DNA of 32,401 bases from a bacterium (GCA_021813145.1 JAKALS010000006.1:1-32401), one strand, 5' to 3'; counted from the first letter of the stretch, positions 8,135-16,801 are shown. Notes: generated by a model from the sequence alone, not told the origin. A program made the numbers and translations.

Positions 8135-10173
8135 TTCTTTTCCACGCTTTGGACTTTAGATTTTAAATTCTTCGGATGCTTAATGTCTTCCAACTTCCAG
8201 GCAGCAAAATCACATTTTGGGTAATTAGAGCAACCATAGAATTTACGGCCTTTTCTAGTCTTTTTGAGTATAATTTTTCCTCCATCTTTCGGGCATATTA
8301 AATTGGTTTCCTCCACAAAAGGTTTTGTGAATTTACAGTTAGGAAAATTTTCGCAGGCCAAAAATTTACCGAATCTCCCTATCCTTACAACCAAATGTCC
8401 CTGGTCATTCGGACAAAGCTCGTCTGTTTTTTCTACCTCTATTTTAACCCTTTCCGCACCTTTTACATTCTCTAGTGTTTTTTCAAAAGGAGAATAAAAG
8501 TCTTTGATTACAGGAACCCATTCTTTGTCGCCGTTTGCAATCTGATCTAATTCGTCTTCCATTTCCGCGGTAAAAGGAATATCGTCTATAGTCGAAAAAT
8601 TCTGTACCAGAAAATCATTAACGGCAATTCCTACGCTTGTCGGAAAAAATCGCCCTTCCTGTCTTTCTATATATTGCCTTGATTCAATGGTGGAAATAAT
8701 GCTCGCATAAGTAGAAGGTCTTCCTATTCCCTTTTCCTCCAGAATTGCGATTAGTGAAGCATCGTTATATCTGGGAGGAGGAGTTGTCTCGTGTTCTCTT
8801 GCCTCGACTTTTTGTGCCTCAAGATCCTCTCCTTGTGTAAATTCGGGAAGTATATTATCGTTTAATGCCTGTTGGTTGATTTTTAGAAACCCGTCAAAAA
8901 CCAAAACCGAACCGTTGGCTTTTAATGTATATTTATTGCCTTCGGAATTAACGGTAACTCCCGTCTGCTCCAATAGAGCATCCGCCATCTGAGATGCAAC
9001 AGCCTTTCTCCAGATTATGTCGTAAATCCTGGCATAATCTTTACCCAGTCCCTCCGACACTTTTTCGTATGTTACGTTTACGTTGGTAGGCCTGATTGCT
9101 TCATGGGCCTCCTGCGCAAGCTTCGATTTTGTTTTATAAAAATTAGGTTTTGCGGGGATATAATTTTTTCCGTAAACCTTTTCTACATAGTTTCTTATGG
9201 AAAAAACTGCGCTTGAGCTCATGTTAAACGAGTCCGTTCTATGGTAAGTAATATATCCTTCTTCGTATAATTTCTGGGCAAGGCTCATTGTCCTTTTACC
9301 GGAAAGGCCGAATTTTCTTGAAGCTTCCTGTTGTAACGTAGAGGTCGTAAAAGCAGGACCCGGACTTCTTTTTGTCTGTTTCTTTGCAACGTCCGAAACT
9401 TTATATTTTGCGGAATTTAACTCCGATACAATGTTTTCCGCATAATTATCGCTGTCAACAAGGGTTTTTGTAAATTTATAATCCCCGGTATAGAGCGGAA
9501 AACTTTCTGTAAACTCCACCTTTTTTCCGTCAATTTCTATCAGATCGAATTCCGCTTCGTTTTTCCCTGCCAGAACAGCATGAATTGTAAAATATTTTTC
9601 CTTCTTAAACTTTTCTATTGCCCTCTCCCGCTCTACTATAAATCTTAAAGCTACAGATTGAACTCTTCCCGCGGAAAGGCCCCTTCTCACTTTTGACCAT
9701 AAAATTGGGGAAAGTTTATAACCCACGAGTCTGTCCAAAACTCTTCTTGCAGTCTGGGCATCTACCAGATTTTCATCTATATCCCTCGGGCTTTTTAAAG
9801 CTTCTTCCACTGCGTCTTTCGTGATTTCATGGAACACTATTCTTTGGAACTTTTGCTCATCCTTTGTTTTTTGTTCTTTGAGTATTTCTTGCACGTGTGA
9901 AGCTATTGCTTCGCCTTCACGGTCAGGATCGGTTGCAAGAATAATTTCGGAACTGTTTTTAGCAGAAGATTTAAGTTCGGAAAGTATTTTTTTCTTGTCG
10001 GCTACTATTTCATATTGCGGGTCAAATCCATTATCTATATCAACTCCAAGTTTGCTTTTGGGTAAATCCATAATGTGCCCCATAGAGGCTATGATGTCAT
10101 ATCCGTCGCCCAAAAATCTTGAAATTGTCCTTGCCTTTGTCGGTGATTCAACCACAACTAATTTTTTCATCAT
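8131..10173 (-). CDS. topA: DNA topoisomerase I (type IA), 680 aa
   Basis: Relaxes negative supercoils by single-strand cleavage through a tyrosine. The TOPRIM domain starts at once (VVESPTKARTISRFLG) and includes ATDPDREGEAIA. The cleavage domain contains EEGYITYHRTDSF, whose ITY tyrosine is the catalytic one (His replaces the usual Met after it). GIGRPSTYASII is the other classic motif. Two four-cysteine zinc ribbons close the protein (CPNDQGHL...CENFPNC and CPKDGGKI...CSNYPKC). The length is near the shorter end of the family. TTGACA-17-TAGAGT ends 6 nt before the first of two tandem ATG codons, so the message is probably leaderless. Confidence 0.97.
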   Translation of the reverse strand: MMKKLVVVESPTKARTISRFLGDGYDIIASMGHIMDLPKSKLGVDIDNGFDPQYEIVADKKKILSELKSSAKNSSEIILATDPDREGEAIASHVQEILKEQKTKDEQKFQRIVFHEITKDAVEEALKSPRDIDENLVDAQTARRVLDRLVGYKLSPILWSKVRRGLSAGRVQSVALRFIVERERAIEKFKKEKYFTIHAVLAGKNEAEFDLIEIDGKKVEFTESFPLYTGDYKFTKTLVDSDNYAENIVSELNSAKYKVSDVAKKQTKRSPGPAFTTSTLQQEASRKFGLSGKRTMSLAQKLYEEGYITYHRTDSFNMSSSAVFSIRNYVEKVYGKNYIPAKPNFYKTKSKLAQEAHEAIRPTNVNVTYEKVSEGLGKDYARIYDIIWRKAVASQMADALLEQTGVTVNSEGNKYTLKANGSVLVFDGFLKINQQALNDNILPEFTQGEDLEAQKVEAREHETTPPPRYNDASLIAILEEKGIGRPSTYASIISTIESRQYIERQEGRFFPTSVGIAVNDFLVQNFSTIDDIPFTAEMEDELDQIANGDKEWVPVIKDFYSPFEKTLENVKGAERVKIEVEKTDELCPNDQGHLVVRIGRFGKFLACENFPNCKFTKPFVEETNLICPKDGGKIILKKTRKGRKFYGCSNYPKCDFAAWKLEDIKHPKNLKSKVQSVEKN

Positions 10174-10179
10174 TACCTA

Positions 10180-10208
10180 ACTCTAGAGAAGTATACATTA
10201 GCTGTCAA
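10180..10208 (-). promoter_or_regulatory. topA promoter
   Basis: On the minus strand TTGACA (complement 10203-10208), a 17-nt spacer and TAGAGT (complement 10180-10185) end 6 nt before the first ATG of topA. A second TTGACA faces the other way 15 nt further on. Confidence 0.6.
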
Positions 10209-10223
10209 GCCCCACGATTTTAT

Positions 10224-10251
10224 TTGACAAGATAAAAAGTAAGGAAATACT
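10224..10251 (+). promoter_or_regulatory. Candidate promoter of the 10260 small ORF
   Basis: TTGACA (10224-10229) is followed after 16 nt by AATACT (10246-10251, four of six consensus bases), ending 8 nt before an ATG at 10260. It is back to back with the topA promoter. Confidence 0.4.
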
Positions 10252-10259
10252 GATTAAGA

Positions 10260-10424
10260 ATGGAAAAGAATGCTCAAACTGCTCCAACCGCACCTACTCC
10301 GGTTCAAATTTCTCCGTCTCCCGTTCAACCGTCAGTTGAACCTAAACGGCCTGGCAGGATACTTTTAAATTCACACAATAAACACCGGAGAAGGACTTTT
10401 TCTTCGTCTTTACTTAATTGCTGA
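10260..10424 (+). CDS. Possible small Pro-rich protein, 54 aa
   Basis: A short ORF with an N-terminal half rich in Pro, Thr, Gln and Val (pattern TAPTAPTPVQ) and a basic second half (KRPGR, KHRRR). No known domain. Its main support is the promoter ending 8 nt upstream, the spacing seen at many genes in this window. It could equally be the broken 5' end of a longer gene: no continuation in another frame was found. The following 10425-10593 holds no ORF of note, only AT-rich sequence and the promoter of the slipin gene. Confidence 0.35.
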   Translation: MEKNAQTAPTAPTPVQISPSPVQPSVEPKRPGRILLNSHNKHRRRTFSSSLLNC

Positions 10425-10558
10425 CCTTTATTCAAAATTCTTGAGGGTTAATCATTTTTTAATTCATAATTCTTTTATAATTCTTCGGCAGATGTCACCA
10501 GTTTTGCCCTCTTTCGATATACAAAGATTTACGATTTATGATTGAAGAAGAAAATTTA

Positions 10559-10587
10559 TTGACAACTCCATAAGTCTGATATATATT
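10559..10587 (+). promoter_or_regulatory. Slipin promoter
   Basis: TTGACA (10559-10564), a 17-nt spacer and TATATT (10582-10587) end 6 nt before the ATG at 10594. This is a near-consensus promoter placed so that transcription starts at the start codon. Confidence 0.7.
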
Positions 10588-10593
10588 CTGTCT

Positions 10594-11358
10594 ATGGCTT
10601 TCTTACCTCTTATTGCTCTAGTCCTTGTAGTTTTATTCTTCTTAAGCGTCAGGATTGTACAGGAATACGACAGAGGAGTTATCTTTTTTCTCGGGAGATG
10701 CACAGGAGTAAGAGGACCCGGACTGATTCTTCTAATTCCCGTTTTTGAAAGAATGCAAAAAGTAAGCCTTAGAACAGTTACAATGGCCATTCCTTCCCAG
10801 AAAATTATTACAAAAGATAACGTTTCTATAGATATTGCCGCTGTTGCCTACTACAATGTTGTAGATCCAAAAAAATCCGTACTTGCTATTCAGGATGTAT
10901 ACGAAGCGGTTAATCAGATAAGCCAGACTACGGTAAGAAATGTAATCGGACAATTTGTCCTGGACCAGCTCCTTTCTAAAACTGCCGATATAAATACGAA
11001 AATAAAAAATGTGATAGATTCCCATACCGAACCATGGGGAGTAAAAGTTACGGCTGTCGAGATTAAAGACATAACCCTTCCGGATAATATGCAAAGGGCT
11101 ATGGCAAAAGAAGCTGAGGCAGAAAGAGAAAGAAGAGCGAAAATAGTAGCTGCCGAAGGAGAATTTCAGGCGGCCAAAAAGCTGGGTGAAGCAGCAGATT
11201 TAATAGGCAAACACCCTGTCGCCCTGCAGCTGCGAACTCTGCAGACAATGTCGGAAATTGCTACCGAAAAAAACTCTACAATCATATTCCCCGCCCAGTT
11301 TATGACAACCGTACAGGAGGCCATAAAAACAATCGGACGGGACCTCGTAAAAAAATAA
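10594..11358 (+). CDS. Slipin (stomatin/prohibitin-like SPFH protein), 254 aa
   Basis: An SPFH-domain membrane-scaffold protein. One hydrophobic N-terminal segment (about residues 3-20) anchors it. The SPFH core follows from [15 protein letters not shown] through [30 protein letters not shown] and [16 protein letters not shown] to a charged helix [17 protein letters not shown], the usual oligomerising coiled coil. Slipins are often paired with an NfeD protein; none is present here, and an EEP-family gene follows after 11 nt instead. The role is probably local membrane organisation or quality control. Confidence 0.93.
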   Translation: MAFLPLIALVLVVLFFLSVRIVQEYDRGVIFFLGRCTGVRGPGLILLIPVFERMQKVSLRTVTMAIPSQKIITKDNVSIDIAAVAYYNVVDPKKSVLAIQDVYEAVNQISQTTVRNVIGQFVLDQLLSKTADINTKIKNVIDSHTEPWGVKVTAVEIKDITLPDNMQRAMAKEAEAERERRAKIVAAEGEFQAAKKLGEAADLIGKHPVALQLRTLQTMSEIATEKNSTIIFPAQFMTTVQEAIKTIGRDLVKK

Positions 11359-11369
11359 ATCCACGGAGT

Positions 11370-12116
11370 ATGAAAATAAAGTTCCTGCACTTAAATATAG
11401 AGTGGTCAAGGTTTCCCGAAAAGGTTTCAAACTTCATAAAAGAAAATGATATCGACATAGTAAACCTACAGGAAGTAACAGGCGGAAAACTAAACGAAAA
11501 ATCAATAGATACTTTTGAGTATTTTAAACAATCCTTAGGTTACAGGGGAGAACTTGTTAAGAACTGGTCTCTTTATGCCGACAAAAATGACTACTTTGGA
11601 AACACAACTCTCTTCAGAAACCCGATAGAACTTGTAAAAAAAGAAGTTGTTTGGCTTAAGGAGTTTATGCTCATACCAAATTTTAAGAAAAGAGATATAA
11701 AAGAAGACCCAAGAAGTGCAATGTCTCTTACCTTAAGGGCGGAAGGAAAAAAATTTAATGTCATAAACACTCATCTGGCTTGGGGACCAACACCCGAAGA
11801 CGAGCCTTATAAAATGGATCAGGCGAGAAAACTTTATGCTTATATGCTTTCGGTAAAATACCCCTTTATACTTTCGGGCGACTTTAATGTAACACCGGAC
11901 TCAAAAATAGTAAAAATGATTGAAAAATTCGGAGATAACTTAACTACGGCAAATAATATTCCTACAACCTTAAATTCAAAGTTGCACCGTTTTCCAAATC
12001 TTTCCTACGCCGTTGACTATATTTTTATTCCCAAAAATACAAAATACGGGAATTTTAAATTAATTGATGAAGATCTTTCCGACCACTATGGACTATTCGC
12101 CGAAATCGAACTCTGA
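11370..12116 (+). CDS. Endonuclease/exonuclease/phosphatase (EEP) family protein, 248 aa
   Basis: The metal-dependent EEP fold (DNase I/AP endonuclease/phosphodiesterase superfamily) is clear. FLHLNIEW carries the first Asn, IVNLQEV the metal-binding Glu, FNVINTHLAWG a conserved Thr-His pair, ILSGDFNVTPDS the catalytic GDFN, AVDYIFIP a conserved Asp, and LSDHYGL the general base His. The substrate could be a nucleic acid, a phospholipid or a phosphoester; nothing settles this. The gene starts 11 nt after the slipin stop and is probably co-transcribed. Its stop directly abuts the stop of the convergent mrdA gene, with no terminator between. Confidence 0.88.
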   Translation: MKIKFLHLNIEWSRFPEKVSNFIKENDIDIVNLQEVTGGKLNEKSIDTFEYFKQSLGYRGELVKNWSLYADKNDYFGNTTLFRNPIELVKKEVVWLKEFMLIPNFKKRDIKEDPRSAMSLTLRAEGKKFNVINTHLAWGPTPEDEPYKMDQARKLYAYMLSVKYPFILSGDFNVTPDSKIVKMIEKFGDNLTTANNIPTTLNSKLHRFPNLSYAVDYIFIPKNTKYGNFKLIDEDLSDHYGLFAEIEL

Positions 12117-13883
12117 CTATCTGGAAAACCAATAACTGAGGATCTCTTTCACAATGGGCCCGGCAACATTTGAACCCTCTCCGCTGTTTTCCGAAAGGAC
12201 GGTTACTACAATTTGGGGATTATAGGCCGGAGCAAAAGCAGTAACCCAAGCATGAGGAAGAGTTGTTTCTCCCCCGACCTGGGCAGTACCTGTTTTGCAG
12301 GCGACAACCACATGTTTTGTATCGGCGGAGGCAGAAGCTACCGGCAGAATATTTTTGTTATCTATGGCAAGCTTGGGATTTTTGACCGAAAAATTAAACA
12401 AAGGCCATGCAACTCCTCCGGGAGCGCATGCTTCGACCATCCCCTCCCTGATAAGGTCATCGTCCTGCTGATTTAAAAGGTTTGAAGCAAGAGTAATCGG
12501 CTGTTCGGACTTTAAAAGATGGGGTTGATAAATAGTTCCGTTATTTGCTATTCCTTCTGTCCAGGCATTTACCTGCAAAGGCGTAACAAGCAAATATCCC
12601 TGTCCTATTCCATAATGATAGGTATCGCCCAAGTACCACGGCTGCCCAAAAGTTTTTTGCTTCCATTCGGGAGTCGGAACAACTCCGGATGCCTCCCCGG
12701 CCAGATCTATTCCCAAAGGCTTCCCAAGGCCGAATTCGCTCGCAGTTTTAGAAACGGTGTCAACTCCGACCTTTTCGGCAAGCTTATAGAAGAAAATATC
12801 GTTTGACCTTTGAATTCCCTTTACCACATTTACCATCCCGTCCGTCCCGCCGTAACCGGTGTAATACCAGTTGGAAAAGGAAAAAGAACCGACATTTAAA
12901 ACTCCCGTATCCTGAATCTGCCAGTTTGCATCGATTATCTTATTCGAAAGGCCTGATGCAGCGACGATAAGCTTAAAAGTCGAACCGGGGGGATAAAGAC
13001 CCGAAATAGCTCTGTTTAAAAGAGGCTGATTTTTTGAATCGGAAAGGATATCCGAAACCGAAAAATATGAACTGCCGGAGGAAACAAGATAATTTGAGCC
13101 CAAGGTAAAAAGGTTGGGGTCGAAGGAGGGTTTTGAAACCATTGCAAGTATTTCACCTTTAGGTGTCGATACTATTGCCGCCCCCCTTTTCACGTCTTTC
13201 ATTGCGTTATAAACCGCTTCCTGAAGGTTGGCATCTATTGTTAAAGTAATGTTTTGTCCCGGAACAGGGTCTGTTTGGCCAAGCGTCCTTACGGGATTTC
13301 CCATTGCATCGACTTCTATGAGTTGTTTTCCGTCTGTCCCCCTTAGCTTGCTTTCGTACTCCTGTTCTATCCCCTCTTTACCTATCAAGTCTCCCGGCCC
13401 GTATCCCGCATATTGAGGCTCGGATAATTCGCTCTTTGAAATCTGACCAAGGTATCCGATTACCTGCGCCATTGCATCTTTATAAGGATATTCTCTAAGG
13501 CTGTCCACCTCGAGGTCTTTTTTTCCTTTTGCAATCAGAGCTAAAGCCTGTTTTTGTTCAAGTTGTACTGTTTTCCCGTTTACTTCTTCTCTAAACCCCG
13601 GTATGTTATAAACAAGAGGTTTACCATACCTGTCAAATATTATTCCCCTCGGTGCATGAACTATAACCGTTCTTATCCTATTACTGTTGGAAAGATATCT
13701 GTATTTTGAGCCCTCGACTACCTGAAGATAAAAAAGTCGTGCGAAAAGGAGAAATACAAAAACACCCAGACATAAAAGCAAAAAAAGGTCTCTGGTGGAA
13801 TGATTTTGTATGAACTCCTTCTGTTTTTTATGCAGTTTTTCGCTTGAAACGAAATCCGGGAAAGCTATTCCGACTTTATTCAT
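12117..13883 (-). CDS. mrdA: Penicillin-binding protein 2, elongation transpeptidase, 588 aa
   Basis: A class B penicillin-binding protein that crosslinks peptidoglycan during rod elongation. One transmembrane segment lies at about residues 31-52 (LFLLLCLGVFVFLLFARLFY); the dimerisation domain and then the transpeptidase follow. The three active-site motifs are PPGSTFKL (SxxK), QRSNDIFF (SxN) and CKTGTAQV (KTG). The length fits PBP2. It overlaps mreD by 8 nt at the end of the mre cluster, where mrdA is usual; rodA is not in the window. Confidence 0.95.
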   Translation of the reverse strand: MNKVGIAFPDFVSSEKLHKKQKEFIQNHSTRDLFLLLCLGVFVFLLFARLFYLQVVEGSKYRYLSNSNRIRTVIVHAPRGIIFDRYGKPLVYNIPGFREEVNGKTVQLEQKQALALIAKGKKDLEVDSLREYPYKDAMAQVIGYLGQISKSELSEPQYAGYGPGDLIGKEGIEQEYESKLRGTDGKQLIEVDAMGNPVRTLGQTDPVPGQNITLTIDANLQEAVYNAMKDVKRGAAIVSTPKGEILAMVSKPSFDPNLFTLGSNYLVSSGSSYFSVSDILSDSKNQPLLNRAISGLYPPGSTFKLIVAASGLSNKIIDANWQIQDTGVLNVGSFSFSNWYYTGYGGTDGMVNVVKGIQRSNDIFFYKLAEKVGVDTVSKTASEFGLGKPLGIDLAGEASGVVPTPEWKQKTFGQPWYLGDTYHYGIGQGYLLVTPLQVNAWTEGIANNGTIYQPHLLKSEQPITLASNLLNQQDDDLIREGMVEACAPGGVAWPLFNFSVKNPKLAIDNKNILPVASASADTKHVVVACKTGTAQVGGETTLPHAWVTAFAPAYNPQIVVTVLSENSGEGSNVAGPIVKEILSYWFSR

Positions 13884-14319
13884 AAAGTTTTGAACCTAAA
13901 ACATCTTTTTTTAAAGCACCTTTATTCAATCTTGAGAATAAGACGAAGACCAAGACACCAAGTATAGCACTAAAAACGGACTCTAAAACTACAATTCCTT
14001 TGGAGTAAAAAATCCAAAGATAAAAAAGGCTGCCTATAAAAGAAGCCGTAAGGACAAAGGGTACGGTCGCTATTTCAAATTTCCTTTCGTAAATAAATAC
14101 GATAAAAAGAAAAACCGAAAAGAAAAGCCCCGATAAACCCAAAGGCCTAAATGTTATTGCATCAAGAAAAAAACCTGTAATTAAAGCAAGAAAAAGTACC
14201 CATTCCTTTCTTTCCAGAACAAAAAACGAAAGAAGGACAATAAAAACAAAAGGAATGGTAGTTACCGAACTTTCCAAAAAGAGAGATAACAGAAAAAAAA
14301 TCAGCAGAATATATTTCAT
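13876..14319 (-). CDS. mreD: Rod shape-determining protein MreD, 147 aa
   Basis: A small, very hydrophobic inner-membrane protein of about five spans (ILLIFFLLSLFLESS at the N-terminus, LFLALITGFFLDAITF, GLFFSVFLFIVFIY, FVLTASFIGSLFYLWIFY and a C-terminal segment), matching the MreD family in size and position. The motif GFFLDAITFRPLGLSGL is typical. Start and stop codons interlock with the neighbours: TAATG joins mreC to mreD, and mreD overlaps mrdA by 8 nt, so translational coupling is likely. Confidence 0.9.
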   Translation of the reverse strand: MKYILLIFFLLSLFLESSVTTIPFVFIVLLSFFVLERKEWVLFLALITGFFLDAITFRPLGLSGLFFSVFLFIVFIYERKFEIATVPFVLTASFIGSLFYLWIFYSKGIVVLESVFSAILGVLVFVLFSRLNKGALKKDVLGSKLYE

Positions 14320-15110
14320 TACTTTATTACAAAAACCGTAGTAAGTTTTGAAAAATCCAGAAAAGAGGTCACCATTGCCCTTTGAAAAAGGTCGCTTGGC
14401 CGTTTATCGACGGATACTATTTTCCCCACAACAAGCCCCGGAGGAAATCCCCCGCCCGAAAGATTAGTGTCTCCGTTTGTTAAAACAAGATCTTTTGTGC
14501 TTAAATTATCGGACAAAAGAACGTTATCGAGTATCATCTGGCCTCCTCCCTGTCCTTTTATGACTCCCAAAACTCCCTGTGATGTTTTTGCGGTAAAAGA
14601 CGAAGAGGAATTTGTAACAAGACTAACCTGCGAAAGAAAACCCTCTACTTTGGATACCCTGCCTACAAGATTATTTTTATATACAACGGTATCGCCTGAT
14701 TCTACCCCGTCGCTTGTTCCTTTATTAATAATAAAAGTTTCGGGAACAGAAAATCCGGGAATAAAACCGGGAGCTCCGACTATTTGAGCGGGTAAAAGGC
14801 TCTGCGTCTGTACATCCGCGGTTTTAAACTGATCCAAAAGAGCGGAATTTTCTTCTTTAAGCCTTTGTTCATCCGAAATTATAGAAGCCAAGTCGATATT
14901 TTCCGCCTCAAGTTTCTTCACTTGTCCGCTTGTTCCAAAATTTTCAAAAGAATTAAAAACTCCGTAAGTAAGACCTTGAAAAGGAGAAAATAATTTTTGA
15001 GTAATCGATGTTACGGGAAAAAGTATTCCTGTTTTTGAAAGGCCGAAAATAAAAAGAGAAAGAATTAAAACAATAAAAAAAGCAAGAAAAAAATTCTCTT
15101 TTTTTCGCAT
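14319..15110 (-). CDS. mreC: Rod shape-determining protein MreC, 263 aa
   Basis: A bitopic protein linking the MreB cytoskeleton to the periplasmic cell-wall machinery. It has an N-terminal membrane segment (about residues 9-28), a coiled coil (about 58-95), then the beta-barrel domains with the family motifs SFTAKTSQGVLGVIKGQGGG and LTNGDTNLSGGGFPPGLVVG. The size is on the short side for the family but complete. TACAAT ends 6 nt before its ATG, so it may be transcribed from its own leaderless promoter just downstream of msrB, as well as from upstream. Confidence 0.93.
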   Translation of the reverse strand: MRKKENFFLAFFIVLILSLFIFGLSKTGILFPVTSITQKLFSPFQGLTYGVFNSFENFGTSGQVKKLEAENIDLASIISDEQRLKEENSALLDQFKTADVQTQSLLPAQIVGAPGFIPGFSVPETFIINKGTSDGVESGDTVVYKNNLVGRVSKVEGFLSQVSLVTNSSSSFTAKTSQGVLGVIKGQGGGQMILDNVLLSDNLSTKDLVLTNGDTNLSGGGFPPGLVVGKIVSVDKRPSDLFQRAMVTSFLDFSKLTTVFVIK

Positions 15111-15116
15111 GCAGAC

Positions 15117-15122
15117 ATTGTA
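15117..15122 (-). promoter_or_regulatory. Candidate -10 box of mreC
   Basis: TACAAT on the minus strand ends 6 nt before the mreC start codon. No convincing -35 box was found, so confidence rests on the recurrent spacing. Confidence 0.4.
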
Positions 15123-15124
15123 GT

Positions 15125-15511
15125 CTACTTCTTTTTAAAGTTCAATGCACAGGAGTTTATGCAATATCTCATTCCGGTAGTTTCTTTGGGGCCGTCGTTA
15201 AATAAATGCCCAAGATGTGAGCCGCAGTTTTTACAGACTACTTCGGTTCTTATCATTCCATATCTGTCGTCTTCCCTAAGTTCTATATTCTCTTTGTTTA
15301 TTGGATCGTCAAAGCTCGGCCAGCCGCTGCCCGAATCAAATTTTGTGTCCGAAGAAAACAAAGGCCGATCACATGCAGCACACTCGTAAACCCCCTTTTC
15401 GTGATTGTTATAGAGAGCTCCCGAAAATGCCGGTTCCGTTGCGCCCTTTCTTAAAACCTCATACTGCTTAGGGCCTAACTTTTTCTTCCAATATTCATTA
15501 CTCTTATTCAT
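15125..15511 (-). CDS. msrB: Peptide-methionine (R)-S-oxide reductase MsrB, 128 aa
   Basis: Repairs oxidised methionine (R-epimer). Family motifs in order: YECAACDRPLF and CKNCGSHLGHLF supply the four zinc cysteines, SGSGWPSFDDP forms the substrate pocket, and MRYCINSCAL contains the catalytic cysteine. Length is standard for a single-domain MsrB; no MsrA fusion and no signal peptide. It sits between mreB and mreC, an unusual position, and has its own extended -10 box ending 6 nt before the ATG. It may be an independently controlled oxidative-stress gene inserted in the shape cluster. Confidence 0.96.
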   Translation of the reverse strand: MNKSNEYWKKKLGPKQYEVLRKGATEPAFSGALYNNHEKGVYECAACDRPLFSSDTKFDSGSGWPSFDDPINKENIELREDDRYGMIRTEVVCKNCGSHLGHLFNDGPKETTGMRYCINSCALNFKKK

Positions 15512-15517
15512 GCCTAA

Positions 15518-15526
15518 ATTATATCA
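15518..15526 (-). promoter_or_regulatory. Extended -10 promoter of msrB
   Basis: The minus strand reads TGATATAAT, ending 6 nt before the msrB ATG. The position implies a leaderless transcript starting inside the mre cluster. Confidence 0.6.
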
Positions 15527-15555
15527 AAGGCTTCCAACTTCTACTTTCTAGCTTC

Positions 15556-15572
15556 ATAAACCTGAGGTTTAT
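15556..15572 (-). other. Hairpin at the mreB stop codon
   Basis: ATAAACC/GGTTTAT forms a 7-bp stem with a 3-nt loop that includes the mreB TAA. No T-run follows, so it is not a standard terminator. It might protect the 3' end of the mreB message or weakly insulate msrB. Confidence 0.4.
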
Positions 15573-16699
15573 TTGAGGCCGCCTATAACTTTTACCCTTT
15601 GAAGCAGTGAATCGTCTTCCAAAACTTTTCCAGTTCCTCTTACAACGGATGTAAGCGGATCCTCGGAGCGGATAACCGGAATATGTGTTCTTTCCACTAT
15701 TAAATGGTCGAGTCCCGAGAGAAGCGAACCTCCGCCCGTCAGCAATACTCCGTGCTCCAGAATATCCGATGTTAGTTCGGGAGGAGCATCCTCCAGAACG
15801 TCCGCAACAGCATCTATTATTCTAGAAAGAACAGGCGATAATGCTTCCCTTACTTCAACTTCTGTTACCCTTAAGCTTTTTGGTAGTCCTGTTTCTATAT
15901 CTCTTCCCCTTACAACCGCCATCTTTTCCGGTGTTGGCTCACTGCTACTTTGCAAAGATTGGGTTATATCGTCCGTTTTTTCTTTTACTTTTGCACTTTT
16001 TGTTTTAATTTTTGGAGCTTCGTATGCACTTCCTATCTTTATTTTTAAGTCCTCTGCGGTTCTTTCGCCCAGAATAAGCCCGTGTCTTAACCTTATATAA
16101 TGGACTATCGCGCTGTCCATGTCGTCTCCGGCAAGTTTTAAGGATTTACTTACAACTATTCCCCCAAGAGAAATAACGGCAATTTCCGTCGTTCCCCCTC
16201 CTATATCCACTACCATTACTCCCGTTGGAGAAAAAACAGAAACAGACTCCCCTATTGCAGCCGCCATGGGCTCTTCTATTAAAAAGGCTTCCCTTGCTCC
16301 GGCCGAAAGAGCCGCTTCCCAGACAGCCCTTCTTTCGACTTCGGTTACGGATGAGGGTATTCCTATTACCACCTTTGGCCTTGACCATGCAACAGGCAGA
16401 ACATTTCCAACTTCGTGTACAGCCTGTATATAATGGGAAATCATTGCCGCAGTCGCATCAAAATCGGCTATTACTCCGCCATGCAGGGGTCTTACCGTTT
16501 CTATTGTCGCCGGGGTTTTACCGACCATTCTTTTTGCCTCGCTCCCTATAGCAATAACTTTTTTTGTTTTTTTGTGCATTGCAACAACCGAGGGTTCCCT
16601 TATGACTATTCCTTTGCCCTTTACCCAGACTAGTGTATTCGCAGTTCCCAAATCTATTCCTATATCATGGGAAAAAATAGAGAAGAATTTATCAAACAT
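15569..16699 (-). CDS. mreB: Rod shape-determining protein MreB, 376 aa
   Basis: A bacterial actin that organises cell-wall elongation. Visible actin motifs: GIDLGTANTLVW (phosphate 1), MVVDIGGGTTEIAVISLGG (phosphate 2), LTGGGSLLSGLD (adenosine), and the usual PKVVIGIPSSVTEVERRA. It is longer than the typical protein of about 340-350 residues because a Lys/Ser/Thr-rich stretch of roughly 25 residues follows IGSAY (about residues 225-255). A TTG start at 16711 is possible, but ATG 16699 begins the canonical MFDKFFSIF. The 5' UTR of about 65 nt contains the dispersed CTAG-rich repeat. Confidence 0.96.
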   Translation of the reverse strand: MFDKFFSIFSHDIGIDLGTANTLVWVKGKGIVIREPSVVAMHKKTKKVIAIGSEAKRMVGKTPATIETVRPLHGGVIADFDATAAMISHYIQAVHEVGNVLPVAWSRPKVVIGIPSSVTEVERRAVWEAALSAGAREAFLIEEPMAAAIGESVSVFSPTGVMVVDIGGGTTEIAVISLGGIVVSKSLKLAGDDMDSAIVHYIRLRHGLILGERTAEDLKIKIGSAYEAPKIKTKSAKVKEKTDDITQSLQSSSEPTPEKMAVVRGRDIETGLPKSLRVTEVEVREALSPVLSRIIDAVADVLEDAPPELTSDILEHGVLLTGGGSLLSGLDHLIVERTHIPVIRSEDPLTSVVRGTGKVLEDDSLLQRVKVIGGLK

Positions 16700-16708
16700 A
16701 ACTGGCAA

Positions 16709-16750
16709 CAAGCAACTAGCCGCTAGTTATTTAGTTCAACTAAATGCTAG
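16709..16750 (-). repeat. CTAG-rich dispersed repeat, mreB copy
   Basis: In the mreB direction the segment contains a near-perfect palindrome ATTTAGTTGAACTAAAT followed by ACTAGCGGCTAGTTGCT. It aligns with the segment upstream of rplL at about 34 of 42 columns, in the same orientation relative to the downstream start codon. It lies in the predicted 5' UTR of mreB. Confidence 0.7.
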
Positions 16751-16772
16751 ATTTTAGGTGCTGATTGCTAAT

Positions 16773-16801
16773 AATATATCATCTTGCCCACCGATTTCCA
16801 A
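16773..16801 (-). promoter_or_regulatory. mreB promoter
   Basis: On the minus strand TTGGAA (complement 16796-16801), a 17-nt spacer and TATATT (complement 16773-16778). Initiation near 16765 gives a leader of about 65 nt that carries the dispersed repeat. It overlaps the divergent promoter of the 16831 gene. Confidence 0.55.

Noticed and set aside
9821-10180. 119-residue plus-strand ORF opposite topA
   Set aside because: It lies entirely antisense to well-conserved topoisomerase motifs and has a composition typical of a shadow frame.
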